Of a stretch of 64,000 nt of DNA, positions 50,040-59,557 are shown in pieces. The notes beneath the pieces were generated by a model. It did not search any database. It was not told the DNA's origin and was given only the letters and a program-made list of their open reading frames with translations. Source of the DNA: Sphingorhabdus sp. YGSMI21 (GTDB lineage: Bacteria > Pseudomonadota > Alphaproteobacteria > Sphingomonadales > Sphingomonadaceae); assembly GCF_002776575.1 (NCBI RefSeq), contig NZ_CP022548.1:2681001-2745000 (forward strand), written 5' to 3'. The position numbers were made by a program, and so were the translations under genes. How positions within the stretch are numbered: the first letter of the stretch is position 1; the number at the start of each line of letters is the position of its first letter.

Positions 50040-52543
50040 GCAGGCTCCAGAATTGCAAAGGGCCGGATCTCGGCGATATGCTTGTGCAAGTGGCTTTCCG
50101 CGCCGGCGACGCGCTCGGCCCAGGGATCTTTCTGATGCACCGACTGGGCAAACAGAAAACGTTCCTGCAGCGCCTTGCGTCCAGGCTCATCTTCAACAAT
50201 ACGGCCCTTGATATAGTCCATACCGACCCGTTCGACCCATGGCGCCGTACGATCCAGATAGCGGGCTTCCTCGCGATACAGCTGGACGAAAGCAGCAATA
50301 TATTCGAGCGCAGCCTCTTCGGTTTCGACCTTGCACAGGAAATCGGTCCCACGCAGATGGATGCCGCCATTGCCGCCAACGCTCAGCTCATAACCGCTGT
50401 CGACACAGATGATCCCGAGATCCTTGATCGATGCCTCTGCACAATTGCGCGGACAGCCCGAAACGGCGATCTTGAATTTATGGGGCATCCAGCTGCCCCA
50501 GGTCATCTGTTCGGCCTTGATCCCAAGACCGGTCGAGTCCTGCGTGCCGAAGCGGCACCATTCGCTACCGACACAGGTTTTGACCGTGCGCAGCGCCTTG
50601 CCATAGGCGTGACCCGACACCATGCCAGCAGCATTGAGATCGGCCCAGATTGCCGGCAGGTCTTCTTTCTTGATACCGAAAATATCCAGCCTTTGGCCGC
50701 CGGTGACCTTTACCAGCCGCGCTTCATATTTATCGGCGGCATCAGCAATCGCGCGCAACTCGTTCGGGGTGGTAATCCCGCCCCACATTCTGGGGACGAC
50801 CGAGTAAGTACCGTCTTTCTGGATATTGGCATGCATCCGTTCATTGACGAACCGGCTTTGCGGATCTTCCTCATGCTCTGTTGGCCAGGCACATAGCAGA
50901 TAATAGTTGAGCGCCGGACGACAGGAAGCGCAGCCATCTGGCGTGGTCCAGTGGAGTTCCTGCATCACCTGCGGAATGGATTTTAGCTCTTTTTCGAGGA
51001 TATTGCGCCGTACGTCCTCGTGGGTGAAACTGGTGCACTGGCACATTGGTGTGACCGTCCGTGCGCCGCCATAATCTTCGCCGAGCGAGATGCTCAGCAA
51101 GCTTTCCACCAAGCCGGTACAGGAACCGCAACTGGCGGAGGCCTTGCAACCGGCCCGAACGCTATCGAGGTCATTGGCTCCACCATCGATGCACGCGACC
51201 ACCTGTCCCTTGGTTACGCCGTTGCAGCCGCAGATTTCTGCGTCGAGGGACAATGCTGCAACGGCGCTGTCAGGGTCCAGCGTGGCCCCTCCCGAAGCAA
51301 AAGCCTGACCGAAAATAAGCGCTTCGCGGATATCGGATATGTCTTCCTGGCGTTTCAGAAGATCAAAATACCAGCTGCCGTCTGCCGTGTCTCCGTACAG
51401 CACGGCTCCGATCAACCGGTCTCCCTTCACCACCACCCGTTTGTAAACGCCGCGGGAAGCGTCGCGCATGACGATGTCTTCGGTATCGTCACCGCCCGAG
51501 AAATCACCGGCGGAGAACAGGTTGATGCCGGACACCTTCAGCTTGGTTGCGGTAACCGAACCGGCATATCCGGAAGGATCATCGGTCATGAAATCGGCCA
51601 GAGAGCGGCACATTTCCCAAAGTGGCGCGACCAGCCCGTAACAGGCGCCACGATGCTGCACGCATTCCCCGACCGCGACAATTGCCGGATCACTGGTTAC
51701 CATATTGTCGTCTACGACGATGCCGCGCTCGACGTCCAGTTCCGCCAGTTTGGCCAGAGCTACCGATGGCTTAATCCCGACCGCCATGACGACAAGATCG
51801 GCTTCGATTTCGGTCCCGTCCTTGAGCCTGACGCCGGTTACATGGCTGTCTCCCAATATCTCCGCGGTATCTGCCTGCGTAATGATGGTTTGCCCGCGCC
51901 GTTCCAGCTCGCTTCGCAACAGAAATCCTGCCGCTTCATCCAGCTGTCGCTCCATCAGGGTCGGCATCAAATGCAAGACGGTGACCTTCATCCCGCGCAG
52001 GGAGAGACCGTGCGCCGCTTCCAGACCCAGAAGTCCGCCGCCGATCACGACGGCATTGCCGCCCGTCTCTGCCGCTGTCAGCATCTTGTCGACATCATCG
52101 AGGTCGCGAAAGGTGATAACGCCCGGCAGCTTGTGTCCCGGTACCGGAATGATGAACGGATCGGACCCTGTGGCAATCAGCAGCCGATCATAAGGCGTCA
52201 CCCGGCCCGAAGCACTGACCACCTCTCTGGCTTCGCGTTTGATCGCGATGACAGCATCGCCGCTGACCAATTCTATGCCATTGTCATCATACCAGCTTTG
52301 ATCATTGATGATGATGTCTTCGAAGCTCTTGTCGCCGGCCAGAACGGGAGACAGCATGATCCGGTCATAATTGACCCGGGGTTCGGCACCGAAAATGGTG
52401 ATAGCATAGCGGTCAGCGTCGCGGGCAAGAATTTCCTCCACGGCGCGGCAGCCAGCCATGCCATTGCCGATGACAACAAGCCGCTCGCGGCCATGCCGGG
52501 AAGTTTTGTCCTGCTTAACGTCTGTTATAACCGGTGCGTTCAT
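50036..52543 (-). CDS. nirB: nitrite reductase (NADH) large subunit
   Basis: A protein of 835 residues from the chosen start. FAD site LVVIGNGMAGCRAVEEI, NADH site AVVIGGGLLGLEAA, BFD-like [2Fe-2S] (CGCNGVTKGQV, CGSCTGLVESL) with a second cysteine-rich segment (CQCTSF, CASCRPALNYY), and the siroheme/[4Fe-4S] ligands C-VGSEW-C and CPRNC near the C-terminus. It reduces nitrite to ammonium in the cytoplasm. The ATG at 52543 has GGA nine bases upstream; the longer frame to 52609 would overlap the porin gene. Siroheme comes from cobA at the operon's end. Confidence 0.93.
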   Translation of the reverse strand: MNAPVITDVKQDKTSRHGRERLVVIGNGMAGCRAVEEILARDADRYAITIFGAEPRVNYDRIMLSPVLAGDKSFEDIIINDQSWYDDNGIELVSGDAVIAIKREAREVVSASGRVTPYDRLLIATGSDPFIIPVPGHKLPGVITFRDLDDVDKMLTAAETGGNAVVIGGGLLGLEAAHGLSLRGMKVTVLHLMPTLMERQLDEAAGFLLRSELERRGQTIITQADTAEILGDSHVTGVRLKDGTEIEADLVVMAVGIKPSVALAKLAELDVERGIVVDDNMVTSDPAIVAVGECVQHRGACYGLVAPLWEMCRSLADFMTDDPSGYAGSVTATKLKVSGINLFSAGDFSGGDDTEDIVMRDASRGVYKRVVVKGDRLIGAVLYGDTADGSWYFDLLKRQEDISDIREALIFGQAFASGGATLDPDSAVAALSLDAEICGCNGVTKGQVVACIDGGANDLDSVRAGCKASASCGSCTGLVESLLSISLGEDYGGARTVTPMCQCTSFTHEDVRRNILEKELKSIPQVMQELHWTTPDGCASCRPALNYYLLCAWPTEHEEDPQSRFVNERMHANIQKDGTYSVVPRMWGGITTPNELRAIADAADKYEARLVKVTGGQRLDIFGIKKEDLPAIWADLNAAGMVSGHAYGKALRTVKTCVGSEWCRFGTQDSTGLGIKAEQMTWGSWMPHKFKIAVSGCPRNCAEASIKDLGIICVDSGYELSVGGNGGIHLRGTDFLCKVETEEAALEYIAAFVQLYREEARYLDRTAPWVERVGMDYIKGRIVEDEPGRKALQERFLFAQSVHQKDPWAERVAGAESHLHKHIAEIRPFAILEPA

Positions 52544-52559
52544 TGAATAATTCCAGTCG

Positions 52560-53792
52560 TTAAAAACTATATCCCAGCCGCAGCCAGAATTTCTCGGTAT
52601 CGACGCCATAATTGGCGGCGTCGTAGTCGGCGTATTTGAGACCGACGCTGAAAATGCTCACCTTGAAATTGAGCGCCGCATCAAATTCCGTGCCGTATTT
52701 GATGCTGCCGACATCGCTGCGAAAATCATGATAGGCTGCGCTCGCGGTGATGCCGCCGAGCAAATTGACCTTCTTGCTCAGGCTGACATATCTATCTTCG
52801 AGGCCCGCCGGTGGCGTGCTGAGAAAGACATCCGCCCAGCCGTTGAACTTGTGCAATGTGGCAAGCGGGGTCTGGAACCGATTCCCTGCGCGATCGGCAC
52901 CCAGGCTTTCGTAACCCAGCGTCAGGCCAAAGCCGGAAAAGGACGTGCCGACCGAACCGGCGATATAGTCGACCGAATAATTGCCGGGGTTGTCCTTATA
53001 GTCTTTTTGCACAGCATAGCTGCCCGCGAGATTTAGTGTAAAACCCTTGGAAACCGGAAGCTTGGCGGTTGCACGCAGGCCGTAGGTGGCCGAAGAATTC
53101 AGCGAAACTGGCTGGCCGGCGTCAAAGTCGAGCAGATAGGCAAAGCCCTTCAGATTGACCGGTCCGGCTTTTACGCCTGCGCCCAAGAATATCAGGTCTC
53201 CGTCAAAAGCTTCGCGCGCACCAGCATCAGCGCCAAATATCGTACGCTGGGAAATGGCATAAGTAGCTTCCAGCGTCAGCGGCTTCAGCGCCGTGACCGA
53301 AGCACTGATGGCATCAAAAGTCTGTTCATTCTGCCGCCAGCCGACGCTGCCCACAAAGCGCTGGTCATCAATGTTGATTCTCTGGCGCCCGACGGTCAGG
53401 CTGCCCTTGTCCTTCTTGGCGAACTTCAGCTGAATGCGATTAAGCTCGATATTTTCCGGGTCGGCGACGACGGAAAAGGGTTCGACGCCATTGCCTGCAT
53501 TTGTGTCATTATAGTCATTTATTATGCCCAGCGTCGCTTCACTCTCGACGAGAAATGAAAGCCCGATATCACTGGCCAGTTCCAGACCAGCGCGTGTCCG
53601 CAATGTCAAAGAGTCCGCGCTGGTTACCGGCTGGTCGACATGCTCATAAGCAAGCCGGGCGTCGAAAATCGGGTCGAGGGTCAAGCCTTCGGCAACCACC
53701 ACCGGATCGCCGGTCTTGGCCAGGGCAAAGGAAGGTGTCGCCACCGCGGCGCCTGATAATAATGCTATCGAAACTATATGTCTTTTCTTCAT
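52560..53792 (-). CDS. alginate_exp-type outer-membrane porin of the nitrate operon
   Basis: A protein of 410 residues. Signal peptide (about 1-25, ending SFALA), then a 16-18-strand-type barrel with DARLAYEHVDQP, RTRAGLELASDIG, IELNRIQLKFAKK, VGRQRINIDDQRFVGSVGWRQNE split over two strands, ending in Phe (LRLGYSF). The RxRI-DDQRF-G-VGWRQ pattern is that of alginate-export-family barrels. Its place between the nitrate transporter and nitrite reductase genes suggests a nitrate/nitrite porin, which is inference. The ribosome site is GGGG/AAAA-rich, just before 53792. Confidence 0.85.
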   Translation of the reverse strand: MKKRHIVSIALLSGAAVATPSFALAKTGDPVVVAEGLTLDPIFDARLAYEHVDQPVTSADSLTLRTRAGLELASDIGLSFLVESEATLGIINDYNDTNAGNGVEPFSVVADPENIELNRIQLKFAKKDKGSLTVGRQRINIDDQRFVGSVGWRQNEQTFDAISASVTALKPLTLEATYAISQRTIFGADAGAREAFDGDLIFLGAGVKAGPVNLKGFAYLLDFDAGQPVSLNSSATYGLRATAKLPVSKGFTLNLAGSYAVQKDYKDNPGNYSVDYIAGSVGTSFSGFGLTLGYESLGADRAGNRFQTPLATLHKFNGWADVFLSTPPAGLEDRYVSLSKKVNLLGGITASAAYHDFRSDVGSIKYGTEFDAALNFKVSIFSVGLKYADYDAANYGVDTEKFWLRLGYSF

Positions 53793-53839
53793 TTTTTCCC
53801 CCGTTGAAGATTGTCTCTCTTGCCGGGCATCCTCTCGGT

Positions 53840-55567
53840 TCAGGCCGCTTCCTGCTGCGAGCTCTTGTTCGGATTTCCATGTTCATATTCGGCGAGGAAC
53901 TGCAGAACTTCCTGCCGATACGCGTAAAATTTCGGATGCTCGAGCAGCGCCTTGCGGTCGCGCGGCCGTGGCAGATCGACGTCGAGAATCTTGCCAATGG
54001 TAGCCTGAGGGCCATTCGTCATCATCACCACCCGGTCGGCGAGCAATATCGCCTCGTCCACGTCATGGGTGACCATTATCGCGGTGACTTTCGTGCGGTT
54101 CCAAACCTCGATCAAGACATCCTGGAGATCCCAGCGGGTGAGGCTGTCGAGCATGCCAAATGGCTCGTCGAGCAACAGCAATTTGGGAGACAGGGCGAAT
54201 GCGCGCGCTATGCCAACCCTCTGCCGCATGCCGTTCGACATATCGGCGGCCATTTTGTCCATGGCATCGCCAAGACCAACGCGGTCCAGATAATATTCGA
54301 TGATGTCCTTGCGTTCCGAACGCGTGCTGTGCGGATAAACCCGTTCCACGCCGAGTGCGACATTCTGTCTGGCTGTCAACCAGGGCATCAGCGAGGGTGC
54401 CTGAAATACAACTGCCTTGTCGGGTCCGGCAACATCGATTTCCCGTCCGTCCAATATGATTCCGCCATCGCTAATCTCGTTCAGCCCGGCAGCCATTGTG
54501 AGCACGGTCGACTTGCCGCAGCCGGAATGGCCGATCAGCGAAATAAACTCGCCCTTGTCCATCAGGATATTCACATCTTCGACCACGGTCAGCGGCCCTT
54601 TGGGCGTCGGATAAATTTTCTTGAGCTTGAAAAACTCGAGATAGCGGGATGTTAACGGGCTCCGTGCCGCATCAATATACGCTTGCGGCAGATCCGCATC
54701 CTTGCCGTCCTGTACCCCTGAAAGGTCGAGCGGCGTGATATCCGGGAGGCTGGTCGATTCCGATGCAACGGCTTTCTGATCGCTGCTCAATATGTCCAGA
54801 TAGCCAACAATCTCGTTCCGCAACGTTTTATAGGCGGCGCTTTCATTCATCGCCTCGCGTTCACGGGGCCGCTCGATATTCACGTCGAAAATCTTGCCGA
54901 TCGTGGCAGATGGCGCCGGGGTCAGGATCGCCACACGGTCGGCAAGCAGCAGCGCTTCGTCGACATCATTGGTTACCAGAACAATCGTCCGCTTTTCATG
55001 TTTGCGGATGCGCTCGATCTCGTCCTGCAATTTTGCCCGCGTTAACGCATCGAGCGCCGACAAAGGCTCGTCCATCAGCAGGATCTCAGGCTCCATCGCA
55101 AGGGCGCGCGCAACCGCGACGCGCTGGCGCATGCCTCCCGACAGCTGCGCCGGCTTGCGATCCATCGCGTGGTCGAGACCGACCAGTTCGATCTTCTGAC
55201 GCACCAACGCCGCGCGTTCTTCCCTGGACTTGTTCTGATGCACTGCATCAACCGCCAGTGCGACATTGGCTTCAACGCTCAGCCATGGGAAAAGCGAATA
55301 GCTCTGGAAGACGAGGCCGCGGTCCTTGCCCGGGCCTTTGCATGGCTTGCCCTTGACCAGCACTGCGCCGCTATCGGCATCGGTCAGACCGGCGATGCAA
55401 TTGATCAATGTGGTTTTGCCGGCACCGGAAAAACCGAGAATGGCGATAAATTCTCCCTCGGCGACATCAAGGTTGATGTTGTCGAGCACATCGGTCCGGG
55501 TTCCTGACCCGTCGACAAAGGACTTGCTGACGTTGTTCAGGGACAGGATGGGAAGGCTATTGGTCAT
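53840..55567 (-). CDS. nitrate ABC transporter ATPase, two fused ATP-binding domains (NrtC/NrtD-like)
   Basis: A protein of 575 residues with two complete ABC domains. Domain 1 (about 5-240): Walker A GFSGAGKT, signature LSGGMRQRVAVARA, Walker B LLMDEPLSALDA, switch VTNDVDEAL with Asn in place of His. Domain 2 (about 310-560): Walker A GHSGCGKS, signature MSNGMRQRVGIARA, Walker B LLLDEPFGMLDS, switch VTHDVDEAI. Domain 1 thus lacks the usual switch histidine; domain 2 has it. It powers uptake through the permease 10 bp upstream. In cyanobacteria NrtC and NrtD are separate proteins; here both ATPases are joined. Confidence 0.9.
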   Translation of the reverse strand: MTNSLPILSLNNVSKSFVDGSGTRTDVLDNINLDVAEGEFIAILGFSGAGKTTLINCIAGLTDADSGAVLVKGKPCKGPGKDRGLVFQSYSLFPWLSVEANVALAVDAVHQNKSREERAALVRQKIELVGLDHAMDRKPAQLSGGMRQRVAVARALAMEPEILLMDEPLSALDALTRAKLQDEIERIRKHEKRTIVLVTNDVDEALLLADRVAILTPAPSATIGKIFDVNIERPREREAMNESAAYKTLRNEIVGYLDILSSDQKAVASESTSLPDITPLDLSGVQDGKDADLPQAYIDAARSPLTSRYLEFFKLKKIYPTPKGPLTVVEDVNILMDKGEFISLIGHSGCGKSTVLTMAAGLNEISDGGIILDGREIDVAGPDKAVVFQAPSLMPWLTARQNVALGVERVYPHSTRSERKDIIEYYLDRVGLGDAMDKMAADMSNGMRQRVGIARAFALSPKLLLLDEPFGMLDSLTRWDLQDVLIEVWNRTKVTAIMVTHDVDEAILLADRVVMMTNGPQATIGKILDVDLPRPRDRKALLEHPKFYAYRQEVLQFLAEYEHGNPNKSSQQEAA

Positions 55568-55577
55568 AATATCCTCC

Positions 55578-56645
55578 TCAAACCGTGCGATTGCGGCTGG
55601 CGAAATTTTGCAGCAGCATCATGATCCGGTCGAGCAGGAAACCGATCAGGCCGATCACGATGACAGCGAACATGATGCGGGCGAGTGACTGGCTCGATCC
55701 GTTCTGGAATTCATCCCAGACAAATTTGCCAAGTCCGGGGTTTTGCGCGAGCATTTCCGCCGCGATCAGAACCATCCAGCCCACGCCCAGAGACAGGCGC
55801 ATACCGGTAAAAATATAGGGGAGGGCAGATGGCAGGACGAGGCGGGTCAGCTTGGCGAACCAGCCAAGACGCAGGACTTTGCCGACGTTGAGCAAATCCT
55901 TGTCGATCGAGGCGGCGCCGATTGCAGTATTGATCAGCGTCGACCACAGCGAGCAGAGCATCACGACTATCGCGGAAATAACGAAACTTTTCGGCAGGGT
56001 CGGGTCGGGATCCGTCATGGTCGCCGAAATCACCATGGTGACGATGGGAAGCCACGCCAGGGGGCTGACTGGTTTCATGATCTGCACGATCGGATTGATC
56101 GCGGCATTGAATGTTTTAGAAAGACCGCAGATCAGACCAAGCGGCACGGCAAATATTGTGGCCAGGAAAAATCCCAGGGCAACCGTCGTCAACGAGGTCC
56201 ATATCTGGTCCAGGAATGTCGGTGGCCCGCTATATTCAAAATTCCGTGTTTCGCCGCCATTGGCAAGTGCCGCTGCGTTGCTGGCGTCCTGGGCAGCATA
56301 AAATTCTGCTTTCTGCTCCTGAACAGCGGCCCATTCATCAAAAAGCGCCACGCCCTGAGCCGATACTTCTACCGGTCCCGGCAGACTGCCGAGCGAGGTA
56401 TCGACCTGCGGTGCGAGAACCGCCCACAAAGCCAGAAAAGCCAGAATGCCAATGATCGGCGCAGCGAGGTTTTTCAGCCAGGCGACCAGAAGTTTTGGAT
56501 TGACCAGGCTTCGGTTCGACACGCCGGCGCTCGCGGCAACCGGCGCAGCGGGTTCCGCCCGGGCAGCATCATTGAGCGGCCTTGGCTTCGCCATATCTTC
56601 AACAGCAGTATCGCTTTCTGTTGGGTTCGCAGCAACGGTTGCCAT
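55578..56645 (-). CDS. nrtB: nitrate ABC transporter permease
   Basis: A protein of 355 residues. An N-terminal cytoplasmic tail, a first helix (about 60-85), a 90-residue insertion in the first outer loop, then five helices of the BPD_transp_1 type with the EAA-like loop SIDKDLLNVGKVLRLGWFAK and SALPYIFTGMRLSLGVGW. It forms the membrane pore of the nitrate/nitrite importer. The ATG at 56645 has AAAGGA nine bases upstream; the earlier in-frame ATG at 56666 lacks one. It lies between nrtA (28 bp) and the fused ATPase (10 bp). Confidence 0.9.
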   Translation of the reverse strand: MATVAANPTESDTAVEDMAKPRPLNDAARAEPAAPVAASAGVSNRSLVNPKLLVAWLKNLAAPIIGILAFLALWAVLAPQVDTSLGSLPGPVEVSAQGVALFDEWAAVQEQKAEFYAAQDASNAAALANGGETRNFEYSGPPTFLDQIWTSLTTVALGFFLATIFAVPLGLICGLSKTFNAAINPIVQIMKPVSPLAWLPIVTMVISATMTDPDPTLPKSFVISAIVVMLCSLWSTLINTAIGAASIDKDLLNVGKVLRLGWFAKLTRLVLPSALPYIFTGMRLSLGVGWMVLIAAEMLAQNPGLGKFVWDEFQNGSSQSLARIMFAVIVIGLIGFLLDRIMMLLQNFASRNRTV

Positions 56646-56673
56646 GTCTTTGGTTCCTTTGTTCATCAGAGTC

Positions 56674-58086
56674 TTAGTTGACGCCGGAATTGGTCACTTT
56701 CTGACCAGCTTTCAGACCGATGCGGAATTTCGCGAGATAGGCATTGGGAGCCCGGCCATCATAGGTGATGCCATCGATGAAACCCGATTGTTCACCCTTG
56801 AAACCGTCGGATTCCGGAATGCTGTCGGCGGGTATGATCCCTTCGTCTGCCAGCTTTTTCGCAGCGGTAAGATAAAGGTCGGGCCGATAGACCGCCTTCG
56901 CGGTGTCGAGATACCATTGATCCGTCTGGTCTTCGGAAATCTGTCCCCAGCGCCGCATCTGGGTGAGATACCAGATTGCATCGGAATAGAAGGGGTAGCC
57001 GGCATAATCGTTGAAGAAGATGTTGAAGTCTGGCGCCGGCCGTGTGTCGCCCGCCTGAAACGTGAATTCGCCGGTCATCGAGGCTCCGATCACAGCCTCG
57101 TCCGCCCCCACATAATTGGGTCGTGCCAGAATTTTCACCGCTTCCACGCGATTCTTGCCACCATCGACGTCCAGCCATTGCTGTGCCTTGATGATCGCGC
57201 GCAGTATAGCGGCGGTTGTTGCTGGATATTTCTCGGCAAAATCCTTGCGCAGGCCGAGGACTTTCTCCGGGTTCTTCTTCCAGATTTCGTCATCGGTAAT
57301 CACCGGAACGCCGATTTTCTTTTGTACCGCTGCCTGGTTCCACGGCTCGCCCACACAATAGCCGTCGATCGTGCCAGCCTCCATCGTGGCGGGCATCTGC
57401 GGCGGGGGTGTGACGGACAAAGCCGCCTGCGCACCAACCGTACCGCCAACATCGCCGGGCGTATAATAGCCGGGCTCGATACCGCCCGCTGCCAGCCAGT
57501 AGCGCAGTTCATAATTATGCGTGGAAACCGGAAAAACCATACCCATCTTGAATTGCTTGCCCTGCGATTTGTAACTCGCAATGACGGGTTTCAGAACCGA
57601 TGCGCTGATCGGATGGACGGGCTTCCCGTCCGCATCTTTCTCGAGATCCGGTTCGATCTGGGCCCAGACCTTGTTCGACAGGGTGATCGCATTGCCATTG
57701 AGGTCGAGTGAAAGCGGAGCAATGAGCTCTGCCTTGGTGCCATAGCCGATCGTCGCGGCGAGCGGTTGCCCGGCGAGCATATGCGCGCCATCGAGCTGGC
57801 CACCGATGACACCGTCGAGCAGCACCTTCCAGTTTGCCTGCGGTTCGAGGGTGACGTTCAGACCTTCTTCGGCGAAAAATCCCTTTTCCTTGGCAATGGC
57901 AAGCGGCGCCATATCGGTGAGCTTGATGAACCCGAGTTTCAGAACCGGCTTTTCAATCGCGCCATCCACGGTGGCTGGCTTCACTGTCTCGCTGCTGTTG
58001 GAAGAACTGTCGCCTCCGCTTCCACAAGCGGACAAAGACACTGCACAGACAGCCAGGAGAAGAAAATTGCGGCGGTTCGAATTCAT
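56674..58086 (-). CDS. nrtA: nitrate ABC transporter substrate-binding lipoprotein
   Basis: A protein of 470 residues. N-terminus with RR and lipobox LSAC (Cys21), a Ser/Gly-rich linker, then the NrtA/CmpA binding domain: [68 protein letters not shown] and [14 protein letters not shown]. It binds nitrate or nitrite in the periplasm. It is the first gene after the attenuator leader (58142-58246), so its expression should require NasT-dependent antitermination. It is related to NasS at 58340, which lacks a signal peptide. Confidence 0.93.
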   Translation of the reverse strand: MNSNRRNFLLLAVCAVSLSACGSGGDSSSNSSETVKPATVDGAIEKPVLKLGFIKLTDMAPLAIAKEKGFFAEEGLNVTLEPQANWKVLLDGVIGGQLDGAHMLAGQPLAATIGYGTKAELIAPLSLDLNGNAITLSNKVWAQIEPDLEKDADGKPVHPISASVLKPVIASYKSQGKQFKMGMVFPVSTHNYELRYWLAAGGIEPGYYTPGDVGGTVGAQAALSVTPPPQMPATMEAGTIDGYCVGEPWNQAAVQKKIGVPVITDDEIWKKNPEKVLGLRKDFAEKYPATTAAILRAIIKAQQWLDVDGGKNRVEAVKILARPNYVGADEAVIGASMTGEFTFQAGDTRPAPDFNIFFNDYAGYPFYSDAIWYLTQMRRWGQISEDQTDQWYLDTAKAVYRPDLYLTAAKKLADEGIIPADSIPESDGFKGEQSGFIDGITYDGRAPNAYLAKFRIGLKAGQKVTNSGVN

Positions 58087-58141
58087 TGCTCAATCCCTTT
58101 TTCATTGCCGGGCAACGCAAGAGCAGAACGAAAAAACACAC

Positions 58142-58186
58142 AAAAAAACCGCCTCAAGCGACAGTCCTTCAGACTGGCTTGGGCGG
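58142..58186 (-). terminator. leader terminator (attenuator) of the nrtA operon
   Basis: On the minus strand GGCGG... folds as CCGCC/GGCGG, AAGC/GCTT and CAGTC/GACTG with a small loop and a 2-nt bulge, ending in seven T (58148-58142). It lies 56 bp before the nrtA ATG, inside the leader. With the upstream ANTAR-type hairpin it forms an antitermination switch. Confidence 0.88.
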
Positions 58187-58224
58187 CGACATTGCCTATT
58201 CGATTGTAGTTCGTTCTACCATGC

Positions 58225-58246
58225 GTTTGCCCGCCATTGGACAAAC
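58225..58246 (-). promoter_or_regulatory. ANTAR-binding RNA hairpin with hexaloop
   Basis: On the minus strand GTTTGTCC pairs with GGGCAAAC (8 bp, one U.G), closing the six-base loop AATGGC. A at position 1 and G at position 4 are the bases recognised by ANTAR proteins. A second stem further 5' (CGGG-AAGATC-CCCG, about 58268-58281) has a hexaloop but lacks G4. Confidence 0.75.
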
Positions 58247-58339
58247 CGGTAAATATGCTGCCGGGGATCTTCCCGACCCGAATCAAATAACATCAGCAAA
58301 TCTAAAAAGGCAAGTCAAAATATTGCATTGCAGCAAAAT

Positions 58340-59557
58340 CTATAGTTTTGGCAATGAATCCAAGTAGTTTCCGACTTCCATCGGATCAAAAACACGACCG
58401 TCAAAAAACGGATTGGCGCCCAATGTCAACCGGCCCTGAGTCGAACCGACCGGCATGCTACCGGTTACGCTGCCTTCCAGTTTGGCATTGGCACCAGGTA
58501 TCGGGGTGTCCAGTCCCTTCAACGCCGCACGATAGACATTGGGCCGGAAAACCTCCTCGGCGCGCAACTGATCCTCCGCATTATAGGTAAGATGATCCCA
58601 GCGCAGCATTTGAGAATAGAGCCATGCCGCCTGACTTTTCCACGGGAAATTCGCAGCCTCCCGATACTGGAACATGAAATCGGGCACATCGAGCGGCTGC
58701 GCGCCCGCGGTCAGCATGATCCGGTCCGATATCGCCCGGTTTATCAGCTTCGCCGAGCCATCAAGATAATTCTTGCGGGCAAGTATCTCGGCATTGGTAT
58801 CCCAGTTTGCCGGATCAACAAAATGTCTGGCGGCAAAATGCAGCGCCCGAACCAGACGTTCAATCTTGTCCCGGTCATCATCAAGCTTTTCGGCCGGCAT
58901 GGCCAGCACCTTTTCAACGCCACGCCTCCAGATTTGCGCCGTGACCAGAACGATACGACCTACGCCGCGCTCCACAGCAACGCTGTTCCATGGCTCGCCG
59001 ACACATATTCCGTCTACCTCGTCATTGGCCAGAGCATCGGCGGCGAACGGTGGTGCGATGGTTACGATATCAACATCGGTGTCCGGCGCGATACCGCATT
59101 GTGCCAGCCAATAGCGCAGCTTGTAATTGTGACCGGAATAGCGGTGAACAACACCAAATCGTATGCGACATCCTGCCGCCGCACGTTTTGCAACTTCGCT
59201 CTTCAGCTTTTCACCGACGGAGACCGGGTCACCCAGCATGCCGGCTGGCGCTACCTTGTCGGCCAGCGCGTGGGACATTGTAATCGCATTACCGTTCAGG
59301 CTCAGGACGAACGGAACCGCCAGCGCCTTGGCCGGTCGCCCCCGGCCGAGCGTCGTGGCAATAGCAAGCGGTGCGAGCAAATGTGCGGCGTCTGTATGGC
59401 CATAAAGCAGCCTGTCCAGTACCGATGCCCAACTGACATCCCGAATGAAGTTCAGATGCAGTCCCTGTTCTTCGGCAAAGCCATGTTCCTGGGCCAAAAT
59501 CGGCAAAGCCGCATCGACCAGCGGCAGAAACCCGATATTCATTTGGTCGATGCTCAC
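58340..59557 (-). CDS. nasS: nitrate sensor NasS
   Basis: A protein of 405 residues of the NrtA/CmpA fold without signal peptide or lipobox, starting MSIDQMNIGFLPLVDAALPI. Other motifs are AAHLLAPLAIATTLG, FVLSLNGNAITMSH, HNYKLRYWLAQCGI and DGICVGEPWNSVAV. NasS binds nitrate or nitrite in the cytoplasm and then releases NasT. The ATG overlaps the nasT stop (ATGA), so both are made together. It ends about 94 bp before the ANTAR-type hairpin, so the nrtA leader may also be read through from nasTS. Confidence 0.92.
   Translation of the reverse strand: MSIDQMNIGFLPLVDAALPILAQEHGFAEEQGLHLNFIRDVSWASVLDRLLYGHTDAAHLLAPLAIATTLGRGRPAKALAVPFVLSLNGNAITMSHALADKVAPAGMLGDPVSVGEKLKSEVAKRAAAGCRIRFGVVHRYSGHNYKLRYWLAQCGIAPDTDVDIVTIAPPFAADALANDEVDGICVGEPWNSVAVERGVGRIVLVTAQIWRRGVEKVLAMPAEKLDDDRDKIERLVRALHFAARHFVDPANWDTNAEILARKNYLDGSAKLINRAISDRIMLTAGAQPLDVPDFMFQYREAANFPWKSQAAWLYSQMLRWDHLTYNAEDQLRAEEVFRPNVYRAALKGLDTPIPGANAKLEGSVTGSMPVGSTQGRLTLGANPFFDGRVFDPMEVGNYLDSLPKL

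Noticed and set aside
55743..56681. A 312-codon plus-strand frame
   Set aside because: It is antisense to nrtB, which has clear permease motifs and a good ribosome site.
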